A stretch of DNA of 64,000 nt from CBDCYS01 sp965226245 (GTDB taxonomy: Bacteria; Acidobacteriota; Terriglobia; Bryobacterales; UBA6623), in contig CBDDCL010000015.1 of the NCBI GenBank assembly GCA_965226245.1, forward strand, positions 1,550,001-1,614,000. Reading direction: 5' to 3'. The notes under the pieces are model-generated. The model was given only the letters and a program-made list of their open reading frames with translations, did not search any database and was not told where the DNA came from. The position numbers and the translations under genes were made by a program. Positions 25,933 through 34,452 of this stretch are shown here, one piece after another. Positions within the stretch are counted from its first letter, which is position 1, and each line of letters starts with the position of its first letter.

Positions 25933-27543
25933 TCATACGCCCCAGCAGTAGTCCTCGACGGTCTTTTCCAGGCTTTTGTCGGTTTCCGCCAGCCGCAACA
26001 ATTCCAGGCGCACCGAATCGACCAGCGCGTTCCAACTGGCTTCTAGCACGTCGTCCGATACTCCCACCGTCGTCCACACATTTTTGTGGTCGCGCCACTC
26101 GACCAGCACGCGCACTTTCGCCGCCGTCCCTTTGTTGGGTTCGAGCACTCGCACTTTGTAGTCGACCAAACGAATGTCGGCGATCTGAGGGTAGGTCAGC
26201 GACAGGCATTTCCGCAAGCAGCGCGCCATGGCGTCGAAGGGGCCGGAGGACTTCGCCGTCGCGGTGTGCAAGCCGTCCCTTGCCCGAACCGTCATTTCGA
26301 CGCTGCACTCGGTCTGCTTGCCGTCCTTCTTCTCGCTAACTAAACGAATGTTCTCGATATCGAAGAAGAAATGATCGGGCTGCAGGACTTCCCTGACCAG
26401 CAGTTCAAAGCTGCCCTCGGCCGACTCGAGTTCGTAGCCCTCGTACTCGAGCTGCTTAATGCGGTCGAGCAACTCCCGGCGCGCCGAATCGTCGAGCAGT
26501 TCCTCCAGCCCCTTCTCCTTCAGCTTGTAGAAGATGTTGCTGCGCCCCGACAGGTCGCTGATCAGCACGCGGCGCCGGTTGCCGACCTTTTCCGGGTCAA
26601 TGTGCTCGTAGGTCGAAGCCTCTTTGAGTACCGCGCTGACGTGAATTCCGCCTTTGTGCGCAAAGGCGCTGCGGCCAACAAAAGGCCGGTCATTCGGCAG
26701 TGCGAGGTTCGCGGTCTCGGCGACGAAATTCGCGGCCCCGGCCAAGTGCTCTAACCGTTCAGGTCCGATGGTCGTGTGGCCGAGCTTGAGTTCCAGAATC
26801 GGCAGAATCGAGCACAGGTTCGCGTTGCCGCATCGTTCACCGTAGCCGTTCATCGTCCCCTGAACGTGGGAAGCGCCCAGCTCGATGGCGGCTATTGCAT
26901 TGGCGGCAGCCAGATCGGAGTCGTTGTGCGTGTGGATTCCGATCTCTCCATCGAAACGCTTTCGTACCTCGGCGACGATCTCAGCAAGCCGGTTCGTGAC
27001 GGTGCCGCCGTTCGTGTCGCAAAGCACCAGAACATCGGCGCCCGCTTCCTTCGCCGCTTCCAGAGTCTTGAGGGCAAAATCAGCGCTTGCTTCGTAGCCG
27101 TCGAAAAAATGCTCGGCGTCGTAGAGAACTTCGCGGTCGTGCTCCTTGAGGTAGCGGACGGTTTCGGAGATCATCGCCAGGTTCTGGTCTTCTTCCACGC
27201 CGAGTGCTCGCTGGGTATGAAGCTCCCAGCTTTTGCCGAAGATGGTGATAACCGGTGTTTCGGCTTCGAGCAAAGCCAGCACGTTGGGATCGGCTTCCAC
27301 CTTGTTGCGCGGATATCGCGTCGAACCGAAAGCCGCGATCCGCGCATGTTTCAGCTTGAGCTCTCCCGTCCTTCGGAAGAACTCTTTGTCACGCGGGTTC
27401 GATCCCGGCCAGCCGCCTTCGATGTAGTCGATGCCGAGCTCGTCCAACTTACGCGCGATCGCCAGCTTGTCATCCACGGAGAAAGATACGTTCTCCCCCT
27501 GAGTGCCGTCCCGAAGCGTCGTGTCATAAGTGAAAACTCTCAT
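25933..27543 (-). CDS. cimA: (R)-citramalate synthase
   Basis: CimA condenses pyruvate and acetyl-CoA to citramalate, the entry to threonine-independent isoleucine synthesis. The 536-residue frame shows the DRE-TIM start YDTTLRDGTQGENVSFSVDD, the metal-binding HTHNDSDLAAAN, GTMNGYGERCGNANLCS and AHKGGIHVSA, followed by the C-terminal regulatory domain. The ..DGTQGEN.. and GIDYIEGGWPGSNPRD phrases separate CimA from LeuA and NifV. It is the last gene of ilvB-ilvN-ilvC-cimA, so the citramalate route probably supplies 2-ketobutyrate. Leucine feedback through the C-terminal domain is likely from the family. Confidence 0.9.
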   Translation of the reverse strand: MRVFTYDTTLRDGTQGENVSFSVDDKLAIARKLDELGIDYIEGGWPGSNPRDKEFFRRTGELKLKHARIAAFGSTRYPRNKVEADPNVLALLEAETPVITIFGKSWELHTQRALGVEEDQNLAMISETVRYLKEHDREVLYDAEHFFDGYEASADFALKTLEAAKEAGADVLVLCDTNGGTVTNRLAEIVAEVRKRFDGEIGIHTHNDSDLAAANAIAAIELGASHVQGTMNGYGERCGNANLCSILPILELKLGHTTIGPERLEHLAGAANFVAETANLALPNDRPFVGRSAFAHKGGIHVSAVLKEASTYEHIDPEKVGNRRRVLISDLSGRSNIFYKLKEKGLEELLDDSARRELLDRIKQLEYEGYELESAEGSFELLVREVLQPDHFFFDIENIRLVSEKKDGKQTECSVEMTVRARDGLHTATAKSSGPFDAMARCLRKCLSLTYPQIADIRLVDYKVRVLEPNKGTAAKVRVLVEWRDHKNVWTTVGVSDDVLEASWNALVDSVRLELLRLAETDKSLEKTVEDYCWGV

Positions 27544-27622
27544 CGCTCACCTTCCCAGCGGGACGTGGCGCACGGTTCCGCCGTGGCCGCAAGCCCTAAC
27601 GCGGACGAGCCGCAACCAAAGA

Positions 27623-27715
27623 GGGGAGCGTGGCCGCTGTCGGATGAGGCGCGTCGAAGCGGCTAACCCCTCCCTCACGGTCGGGGCTCTGAGTCTGGCT
27701 CCCGAATTTTCTGCC
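27623..27715. repeat. REP-A single unit between ilvC and cimA
   Basis: Reads as the reverse complement of one unit of 14585-14720: GGGGAGCGTGGC, CGGATG, GCGCGTCGAAGCGG, CCTCACGGTC, GGCTCT and CTCCCGAATTTTCTGCC. It occupies the 239 bp ilvC-cimA gap and could tune cimA expression or message decay. Confidence 0.65.
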
Positions 27716-27782
27716 ACGTTTGGCTCAAATTTCATGATGCAGGCACTAACGGTTGCGATCATCCAGCAACTGGAAGCATCCT

Positions 27783-28796
27783 CTAGCTCGCCGGAGCCTC
27801 TTTCTTCTTCTTCAAGAACGACATCATGCCGCGCAACTCGCCGCCCACCCGTTCGACGAGCTGGTTCTGCTGCTCCTGGCGCGTATCCAAGAACTTCCGC
27901 CGTCCTGCTTTGTTCTCGGCAATCCACTCTTCGGCGAATTTGCCGGACTGCACCTCGGCCAGAACCTGTTTCATGTTCTCGCGGACGTGCTCATCGATCA
28001 CCCGCGGCCCGCGGCTGTAGTCGCCGTATTCCGCCGTGTCACTGACCGAGTAACGCATGTAGCTGAGACCGCCTTCGTAAATCAAATCGACAATTAGCTT
28101 CAGCTCGTGGAGGCACTCGAAGTAGGCAATCTCCGGCTGGTAGCCCGCATCGACGAGCGTCTGGAAGCCGGCGCGAATAAGCTCCGAGCAGCCTCCGCAA
28201 AGAACCGACTGCTCGCCGAAAAGATCGCTCTCGGTCTCCTCTTTGAAAGTCGTCCCGATCACGCCCGCTTTGAGGCAACCCAGCGCCAGCCCATAGGCCA
28301 GTGCCTGCTGTTTCGCCCGGCCCGAGGCGTCCTGATGAACCGCCAGCAGTCCCGGCACGCCCACGCCTTCGGTGAACAGCTCCCGGACGCGATGCCCCGG
28401 CGCCTTCGGTGCAATCATCGAAACATCGACTTCCGCCGGCGCTTCGATCTGGCCGTAGTGAATGTTGAAGCCGTGAGCAAACATCAGCGTATCGCCGGCC
28501 GATAGATGCGGAGCGATCTCGTTCTTGTAGAGGTCACCCTGGATATGGTCGGACACCAAAATCATGATGACTTGGGCCGCCGCCGCCGCATCGGCGGTGG
28601 TCATGACCTTGAGGCCCGCGGCCTCCGCCTTGGGCCAGGACGGGCTGCCCTCGTAAAGACCGACGATCACGTCGATTCCGTTGTCCTTGAGGTTCAAGGC
28701 GTGGGCGTGCCCTTGGCTTCCGTAGCCGATAATGGCTACTGTTTTCCCGGCAAGGTCGTCGAGACTGCCGTCTTTCTCGTAATAGATCGTTGCCAT
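27783..28796 (-). CDS. ilvC: Ketol-acid reductoisomerase
   Basis: IlvC converts acetolactate and acetohydroxybutyrate to the dihydroxy acids with NADPH and Mg. The 337-residue short (class I) form starts at ATG 28796 behind AAGGAG: MATIYYEKDGSLDDLAGKTV. The NADPH fold GYGSQGHAHALNLKDNGIDV and the metal site AGVIGTTFKEETESDLFGEQ are clear. It ends in a Lys-rich tail. It lies 97 bases after ilvN in the same operon. Confidence 0.96.
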   Translation of the reverse strand: MATIYYEKDGSLDDLAGKTVAIIGYGSQGHAHALNLKDNGIDVIVGLYEGSPSWPKAEAAGLKVMTTADAAAAAQVIMILVSDHIQGDLYKNEIAPHLSAGDTLMFAHGFNIHYGQIEAPAEVDVSMIAPKAPGHRVRELFTEGVGVPGLLAVHQDASGRAKQQALAYGLALGCLKAGVIGTTFKEETESDLFGEQSVLCGGCSELIRAGFQTLVDAGYQPEIAYFECLHELKLIVDLIYEGGLSYMRYSVSDTAEYGDYSRGPRVIDEHVRENMKQVLAEVQSGKFAEEWIAENKAGRRKFLDTRQEQQNQLVERVGGELRGMMSFLKKKKEAPAS

Positions 28797-28893
28797 TCGT
28801 TGCTCCTTTTTCATGATGTCTGTAGCTGTAAACCGGGGATAGGCGTTCTGGCGTGTCCTCGCGCCTGTTCGAGCGCACGGCGAGCGGCGCCGC

Positions 28894-29442
28894 CTACGTC
28901 TCCACCACTGCCTCAATTTCCTCGCTTCTGCCGCTCATCTCGAGAAACGCTTTGTGCGATTTGGTCATCGGAGCGCGCGCCATCGCCATCGCTCCCGATC
29001 GAATCATCTCGATCTCGCCGTAGTTGTGCAGCAGCGCGATCAAAGCATCGAGCTTCTCGTCGGCTCCACTGACCTCCAGCGTGTAGGAAGTCGGGGAAGC
29101 ATCCACAACCCGCGCTCGAAAGATGTCGGCTTCCTTCAGCAGCCCCGGCCGCATCTCCGGCGAGACCGTGATCTTGATCAGCGCCATCTCGCGGCAGACC
29201 GAGGCAGACTCCGTCAGGTCCACGGCTTCGACCACATTCACCAGGCGCGTAATCTGCTTGATCAGCAGCGGCCGCATGGCGGGATCGACATCGACCACGA
29301 TCGTCATGCTCGACAGGGTGGGATCCAGCGTCCGGGCCACCGTCAAGCTCTCGATGTTGTATCCGCGGGCGGTCAGCACGCCGGCAACCCGCATCAGGGC
29401 GCCGGGCTTGTTCTCAACACAAAGTGATATCAGTTGATTCAT
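28894..29442 (-). CDS. ilvN: Acetolactate synthase small (regulatory) subunit
   Basis: An N-terminal ACT domain begins MNQLISLCVENKPGALMRVAGVLTARGYNIESLTVA, whose valine-binding loops confer feedback inhibition, followed by a second ACT-like domain (INITVSPEM-type: KITVSPEMRPGLLKEADIF). At 182 residues it has full length. It starts four bases after the ilvB stop, consistent with translational coupling of the two subunits. Confidence 0.95.
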   Translation of the reverse strand: MNQLISLCVENKPGALMRVAGVLTARGYNIESLTVARTLDPTLSSMTIVVDVDPAMRPLLIKQITRLVNVVEAVDLTESASVCREMALIKITVSPEMRPGLLKEADIFRARVVDASPTSYTLEVSGADEKLDALIALLHNYGEIEMIRSGAMAMARAPMTKSHKAFLEMSGRSEEIEAVVET

Positions 29443-29446
29443 GGAA

Positions 29447-31180
29447 TTAGTCCCCCACGCTGACCGGCTTCGGCGGCTGAAGAATCATCTCATTGACCGC
29501 CCCGCCGGACGGAATCATCGGGAAAACATTTTCCTCCGGAGATACTTTCACGTCGAGCAGGTAAGGGCCCGGCTCCGCCATGGCGTCTTTCAGAGCTTCG
29601 TCCAGTTGCGCCGGACGTTCGACCGTGCGTCCCTTGATCCCAAACGCCTCCGCCAGCAGCTCGCATTGCGGGAAGCAATCCAGTTCGACCTGGCTATAGC
29701 GTTTGTTGTAGAAAAGCTCTTGCCACTGGCGGACCATTCCCAGCGAACCGTTGTTCATGACGATAACCTTCACGGGCAGCCCGTTGCTCACGATCGTCGC
29801 CAGCTCCGGCAAGCTCATCATGAATCCGCCATCGCCGACGATCGCGAAGACAGTCTTGTCCGGCCGGCCACACTGCGCTCCCATCGCCGCCGGCAGCCCG
29901 AAGCCCATGGCGCCCAGTCCGCCGGAGTTGATCCACTGGCGCGGCCCGTTGAACTTCATGTATTGCGCCGCCCACATTTGATGCTGACCGACATCGACGG
30001 AGATGATGGCCTCCCCGCCGGAAGTCTCGGCGATTTTCTCCATCAGGTATTGCGGTTTGATTTCGTTGTCGAGGTATTCGTACTCAAAGGGATGTTCTTG
30101 CATCCAGCTCTGAATCCGCCCCCTCCATTCGCGGCGCGCGCCGGCGTTGATCAGCCCCAGTGTATCCTTCGTCGCCTTCAATCGCTCAATGAACCGGCGC
30201 AGCACCTGCTTGACGTCTCCCGCGATGCCGACGTCCGGCTTGCGGTTTTTACCCAGTTCCGCCGGGTCGATATCCACGTGCAAAACGCTGGCATTGGGTG
30301 CGAACGCATCCAGCCGACCGGTGACGCGATCGTCGAAGCGAACGCCGAGCGCGATCAGAGCGTCCGTTTCGGTGATGCCCATGTTCGCCGCATAGCTGCC
30401 GTGCATGCCCAGCATGCTAATGAAATTCGGGTGGTTGCTCGGCAGCGCCCCGAGCCCCATGACCGTCAGAGCGACCGGGGCGTCGAGAACTTCCGCGAGT
30501 TCCGCCAACTCGGCTGAAGCCGCCGAAGCGATCACGCCGCCACCGGCATAGATGTAGGGGCGCTCGGCCTCCCAAAGGAACTGGACGGCCTGTTCCACTT
30601 CGGCGTCGCTCGGTTCGCGGCGTATCTCATACCCGCGCATCTCTTCGATTTTTTCCGCTGGATGATACTTCGTCTGGCTGATCAGCACGTCCTTGGTCGT
30701 ATCCACCAAAACCGGACCTGGCCGGCCCGACGAAGCCACGTAAAACGCCTCGTGAATCGTCTGCGCCAGCTCATCAATGTTCTTGACGAGATAGTTGTGC
30801 TTCGTCGCGGCGCGGGTGATGCCGAACGTGTCGGCTTCCTGGAAAGCGTCCCGCCCGATCAGCTTGCTCGGCACCTGTCCGGTGATCGCCACGATCGGAA
30901 TCGAGTCCATCAGGGCATCCACCAATCCCGTGGTCAGGTTGGTCGCACCCGGGCCCGAAGTGGCCATGCACACACCAACCTTGCCGGTGGCGCGGGCGTA
31001 ACCCTCGGCGGCAAAGCTGGCATTCTCCTCGTGCCGTACCAGAACGTGCTTGAGGGGATGGTCGTACAGAACGTCATAGATAGGAAGCGTGACGCCCCCG
31101 GGATAGCCGAAGATAACCTCGGTCCCCTCTCGAACCAGACTCTCGATCAAAATCCGCGCGCCCGACATTAGCGACGACAT
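29447..31180 (-). CDS. ilvB: Acetolactate synthase large (catalytic) subunit
   Basis: A ThDP enzyme of 577 residues that makes acetolactate and acetohydroxybutyrate. It has the catalytic Glu in VLVRHEENASFAAEGYARAT, the FAD-binding middle domain, and the ThDP motif GDGGFMMSLPEL...MNNGSLGMVRQWQ. It is the first structural gene after the attenuator, with a spacing of 86 bases from the attenuator T run to ATG 31180, preceded by AGGATGAT. Confidence 0.96.
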   Translation of the reverse strand: MSSLMSGARILIESLVREGTEVIFGYPGGVTLPIYDVLYDHPLKHVLVRHEENASFAAEGYARATGKVGVCMATSGPGATNLTTGLVDALMDSIPIVAITGQVPSKLIGRDAFQEADTFGITRAATKHNYLVKNIDELAQTIHEAFYVASSGRPGPVLVDTTKDVLISQTKYHPAEKIEEMRGYEIRREPSDAEVEQAVQFLWEAERPYIYAGGGVIASAASAELAELAEVLDAPVALTVMGLGALPSNHPNFISMLGMHGSYAANMGITETDALIALGVRFDDRVTGRLDAFAPNASVLHVDIDPAELGKNRKPDVGIAGDVKQVLRRFIERLKATKDTLGLINAGARREWRGRIQSWMQEHPFEYEYLDNEIKPQYLMEKIAETSGGEAIISVDVGQHQMWAAQYMKFNGPRQWINSGGLGAMGFGLPAAMGAQCGRPDKTVFAIVGDGGFMMSLPELATIVSNGLPVKVIVMNNGSLGMVRQWQELFYNKRYSQVELDCFPQCELLAEAFGIKGRTVERPAQLDEALKDAMAEPGPYLLDVKVSPEENVFPMIPSGGAVNEMILQPPKPVSVGD

Positions 31181-31265
31181 ATCATCCTCCGTGCTCCATT
31201 CTTATTGCCATTCCTGCGATCTTTCATTGAACTATCGACCCTTCTTTATGTGTTCGGGTGGCCGC

Positions 31266-31311
31266 AAATAAAAAGACCACCAACCGGTGTCGTCCGCCCC
31301 GGTCAGTGGCC
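31266..31311 (-). terminator. Attenuator terminator in the ilvB leader
   Basis: On the minus strand GGCCACTGACCGG (31311-31299) pairs over 13 positions, including G-U pairs, with CCGGTTGGTGGTC (31287-31275), followed by TTTTTATTT. Upstream, GCCCCGG in the last leader codons can pair with CCGGGGC at the top of this stem, giving an antiterminator. A small TCTGAA/TTCAGA pause hairpin lies between. Confidence 0.8.
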
Positions 31312-31335
31312 TTCTGAATCGCTTTTCAGAGGACC

Positions 31336-31536
31336 TCAGCCGGGGCCGGGTACACCGACAATAATAATCGCGTTGCTAATTCGAAGAACGGCTAGGCGGG
31401 ATGTCTCGACTGCGGAGTTGAACTCAGGCAGGATCGCGGCGGACGGAGGTGAAGAGGGTGTCAGCGGACCACGTCCGCGGCGGCAGCGCCACTTCTGGCC
31501 GTGGTGACAACCGGGCTGCTGGCTCTCTTCGCGCAC
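31336..31536 (-). CDS. ilv leader peptide with Ile-Ile-Ile-Val codons
   Basis: The frame ends LRISNAIIIVGVPGPG and stops at TGA 31336, 24 bases before the attenuator stem. Three consecutive Ile codons (ATT ATT ATT, 31360-31368) followed by GTC Val fit control by charged tRNA-Ile and tRNA-Val: a stalled ribosome would expose the GCCCCGG antiterminator arm. The only in-frame conventional start is the GTG at 31536, which gives a long 66-residue leader; a nearer non-standard start is possible. The remaining DNA up to 31718 shows no gene. Confidence 0.6.
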   Translation of the reverse strand: MREESQQPGCHHGQKWRCRRGRGPLTPSSPPSAAILPEFNSAVETSRLAVLRISNAIIIVGVPGPG

Positions 31537-31718
31537 TTCTGCCTCGAACCTTCCTGCACTTACAGTCTACTGCGAAGCGGGGTTGCGGTCAACCCGAAGG
31601 GGCGATTTGTGGGAAGGCAGGTGCTGGGTGCCAGCCACCTGGGGCGGCGGGTCTCTCGTCAGAGCCGAAATCCAGCTGGCTTTTGCAGGTTGGGAAATGA
31701 GCCGGCAGATGCAGTTTC

Positions 31719-32384
31719 CTACAGAACTTTCCGCAGCTCATCCGGATTGAAATCGATGCCCGAGCGGGAGTATTCCAGCACGCCTTTGCGGCGGAGCTGG
31801 CTCATGTGCTGGGTAATGATCTCCCGAGAAGTGCCGACATAGCGTGCAAGAAGCTCGTGGGTGAGCGGCATGATGTGGAGCGTCGCCGGGCCGCTTGGGG
31901 CGCCGAACTGGTCGCCAAGCCGCAACAGCACTTTCACCAGTCGCTGAGATATTTGGTCGATCGCCAAGCTTTCGATCCGGGAGTCGGCATCGTAGAGTTT
32001 GGCCGCCATGACCCGAAGCATGGAAGGACCCAACTCCGGGGTGCGCATCATGAGGTGGCCCAGCTCGTCCCTCGTCCATTTCATCACCGAAGAATCCTCG
32101 AGCGCAACCGCCGATTCCCCGCGGTCTCGCCGCCCCATGATGGCCGACTCACCAAAAAACGAATCGGCTGAACAAAAGTCAAGGACGGTCTCGCGTCCGG
32201 TATCTGAAATCCGGCTTAGCTTCACCGTACCCTCGACGACCAAGAACAAGCTGTCGGCCGGGTCATCGGGGGTGTAGATCGTCTGATCTTTTTGAAAACG
32301 CTGGGGTTTCCGTCTCGGAAGGAAAGCAAGCGGGTCATCCCAGAGGTACGGCATCACTGGGGAATTCATGACAGCGACGGACAT
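31719..32384 (-). CDS. Crp/Fnr-family transcriptional regulator
   Basis: The 221-residue protein has a cyclic-nucleotide-type sensor (YTPDDPADSLFLVVEGTVKLSR...FGESAIMGRRDRGESAVALED) and a C-terminal winged HTH with LTHELLARYVGTSREIITQHMSQLRRKGVLEY. No Fe-S cysteine cluster typical of FNR is visible. The start at ATG 32384 follows GGAGG; the upstream in-frame codon is less likely. The ligand is unknown. A TATATATA-containing segment near 32460 could be its promoter. Confidence 0.9.
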   Translation of the reverse strand: MSVAVMNSPVMPYLWDDPLAFLPRRKPQRFQKDQTIYTPDDPADSLFLVVEGTVKLSRISDTGRETVLDFCSADSFFGESAIMGRRDRGESAVALEDSSVMKWTRDELGHLMMRTPELGPSMLRVMAAKLYDADSRIESLAIDQISQRLVKVLLRLGDQFGAPSGPATLHIMPLTHELLARYVGTSREIITQHMSQLRRKGVLEYSRSGIDFNPDELRKVL

Positions 32385-32584
32385 GTTCGAACCTCCTCGG
32401 CACTTCCCCTGGGGCCTCATCGGCGTTCCAGGCTCCCCTTCGCTAGGGTTTGCCTACCGTATATATAGACGGCCCGGTCGGAGTTAGGTTTCCGCTTTCT
32501 GCAACGGAGAAGAGAGCCCGCATGGGTGGGGAGGGGATTGCCTAAAGGGAGCAGGCAAGAGCCGAGAGGACTTCTAACGGCCGG

Positions 32585-32899
32585 TTACTCCTGGCTGCCT
32601 CGCCAGCGACTTTCCAAGGCGCTCAAAAGCCGCTGATGCACCTCATCCGGCAGGGGATGACACTCGACGCTGCGGGAAATTTCTACTGTCCGCTGCGTCT
32701 CGTCGAACGTCACCCAGCAGTCCGGGCACTTGGCGAGGTGAGCTTCCAGGGCAATGCGCAACTCTTGACCGAGTTCGCCGTCGACGTAATCGGTCAACTG
32801 TTCCAAAAAGCTCTTACACGTGATTTTGCGCGTATCGCCTTGGGTTGCGGGCGCGCCGCAACCAAACCCTATTGTCGGATCGGCACGCCCGATTCGCAA
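32585..32899 (-). CDS. Zinc-finger anti-sigma factor (zf-HC2-like)
   Basis: About 80 residues from CKSFLEQLTDYVDGELGQEL to LEAHLAKCPDC show the H-x3-C-x2-C zinc-finger anti-sigma pattern (HLAKCPDC). The rest (SVECHPLPDEVHQRLLSALESRW) is helical with no transmembrane segment, so it is a cytosolic anti-sigma protein. The start is uncertain: the first codon is TTG at 32899 and homology begins about 28 residues later. An ECF sigma gene would be expected upstream, but I see none between 32900 and 33126. Confidence 0.7.
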   Translation of the reverse strand: MRIGRADPTIGFGCGAPATQGDTRKITCKSFLEQLTDYVDGELGQELRIALEAHLAKCPDCWVTFDETQRTVEISRSVECHPLPDEVHQRLLSALESRWRGSQE

Positions 32900-33126
32900 G
32901 GCCTAGCCGCCTTTTGTTACGATGGGCCCTTGGCGGAGCCTGTGGTGCGTGCCTCGGCCCCTCCAGCCGCCTCGGGACGCTGCAACGTGCCCGTTGAACC
33001 TTCGTAAACAGTGACAAGGGTCTTAAGTTCCGGCGGTTAATCGCGGCAATGCTTTAGCAACCTTCGCGGAGCCCGGCTCATTGCCGTGCCAGCCTCCCGG
33101 TCACGCCGTCCATCCGAAACCCAACG

Positions 33127-34170
33127 ATGCATCACACCAAAGAAGAGATTCTCAGCGACCCAACCGAGCCGTTCTCGATTGGCGAGGACAAGAGCGCTTC
33201 CGCTGTACTCGAAGGGATGGTCAAAACCGGCTTCCAGGGCCGTCAATTGGGACGTGCGTTCGAGGTCTGGAAGGCGATGCTGGCGGATCCTGAATGCACC
33301 ATCCTGATGGGGCTGTCCGGGGCCATGGTTCCGGCGGGCATGCGGCGCTTGGTTCGCTTCATGATCGAGAACAGGCTGATCGATGTTCTGGCATCGACCG
33401 GGGCCAACTTCTTTCACGATATCCACGAGACAAAAGGCTTCCACCACTACCAGGGATCGGCCGAGATGGACGACGAACGCCTGGGTGATCACATGGTGGA
33501 CCGTATGTATGACGTGCTCGCCGACGAAGTCCGGTTCCGCGAGCACGACTTGTGGATCGGAAGCTTTGCTTCGCGCCTCGACCAGTCACACCACTACACG
33601 ACCCGCGAGTTCCTGTATTTGCTGGGAAAGGAACTGGCGGACGCTCCCGAAGACGGCATCGTGACGTCCGCCGCAAAGGCCGGGGTTCCGCTATTCTGTC
33701 CCGCCATTGGCGACAGTTCCATCGGAATCGGCGTGGCCGAGAGCCGCCACCGCGGCGAGAACCGGCTGATCTTCGACATGATGGCCGACGTTCTGGAGAT
33801 CACCAATGTCGTCGCCGACTCGCCCACAACCGGTGTGATCTATTTCGGCGGCGGAGTTCCCAAGAACTACGTCCAACAGACTGAAGTGGTGGCGATCTTA
33901 ATGAACAAGAACAAAACCGGCCATCGTTACGGGGTTCAAGTCGTCACCGATGCGCCGCACTGGGGCGGGCTCTCCGGATGTACCTTTGAAGAGTCCCAGA
34001 GTTGGGGAAAACTTGCCAAAGGGGCCCAGATGGTCAACTGCCATTGCGATTCGACCATTGCGATGCCGTTGCTGATCACCGCCCTGTCAGAACAAACGGA
34101 GCTGATCCGAAACCGCAAAGCCCCCGCCTTCGACATGGGCCCGGCCCTGAAGATTCGACTGCCGGATTGA
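33127..34170 (+). CDS. Deoxyhypusine synthase-like protein
   Basis: The 347-residue protein matches the DHS fold: MGLSGAMVPAGMRRLVRFMIENRLIDVLASTGANFFHD, then FCPAIGDSSIG and the catalytic-lysine stretch EESQSWGKLAKGAQ. In eukaryotes and archaea DHS modifies eIF5A with spermidine and NAD. Bacteria lack eIF5A, and bacterial relatives have been linked to polyamine chemistry such as homospermidine formation. The NAD- and spermidine-type residues seem retained, so a polyamine role is the best guess. No polyamine genes are adjacent. Confidence 0.85.
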   Translation: MHHTKEEILSDPTEPFSIGEDKSASAVLEGMVKTGFQGRQLGRAFEVWKAMLADPECTILMGLSGAMVPAGMRRLVRFMIENRLIDVLASTGANFFHDIHETKGFHHYQGSAEMDDERLGDHMVDRMYDVLADEVRFREHDLWIGSFASRLDQSHHYTTREFLYLLGKELADAPEDGIVTSAAKAGVPLFCPAIGDSSIGIGVAESRHRGENRLIFDMMADVLEITNVVADSPTTGVIYFGGGVPKNYVQQTEVVAILMNKNKTGHRYGVQVVTDAPHWGGLSGCTFEESQSWGKLAKGAQMVNCHCDSTIAMPLLITALSEQTELIRNRKAPAFDMGPALKIRLPD

Positions 34171-34180
34171 TCGATAGGAC

Positions 34181-34418
34181 GTGAACAGAGCCGCGCCCGC
34201 AAGGGTGCGGTCGATGCAGGCGATGACAGGCTGCGCGGGCCCGGAGGCCGGCGCGCGCCACCTCAAGGCGGCGCGCCCTTTCGTACTTGCCGGGGACGGT
34301 CGTGATCAGGGCGGAATGAAAGCCCGTTGAAACGGGCTGAGGAACAACTTCGGAGGGGGCTGGTCAACCGGCCCTAAAAGGACCGGCCTAAATGAGACCA
34401 AGCCACGTGAACGTGGCT
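34181..34418. repeat. Cluster of REP hairpins (REP-A, REP-B, REP-C)
   Basis: REP-A GTGAACAGAGCC...GTGCGGTC at 34181-34212 is identical to the copy at 22646. REP-B AGCCCGTT-GA-AACGGGCT is at 34321-34338 (mate at 16904). REP-C AGCCACGT-GA-ACGTGGCT is at 34401-34418 (mate at 43192). The 282-base gap between the DHS-like and TPR genes holds nothing else. Confidence 0.8.
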
Positions 34419-34452
34419 CAACGGCACTGCTGTAAGTGAACAGCATTGGGGC

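Noticed and set aside
27390..27420. GGGTTCGATCCC resembling a tRNA T-arm
   Set aside because: It lies inside cimA in a conserved coding stretch, with no acceptor or anticodon stems around it.
32814..33017. Minus-strand frame upstream of the anti-sigma gene as an ECF sigma remnant
   Set aside because: Its translation is Arg/Pro-rich and shows no sigma-70 region 2 or 4 motif.
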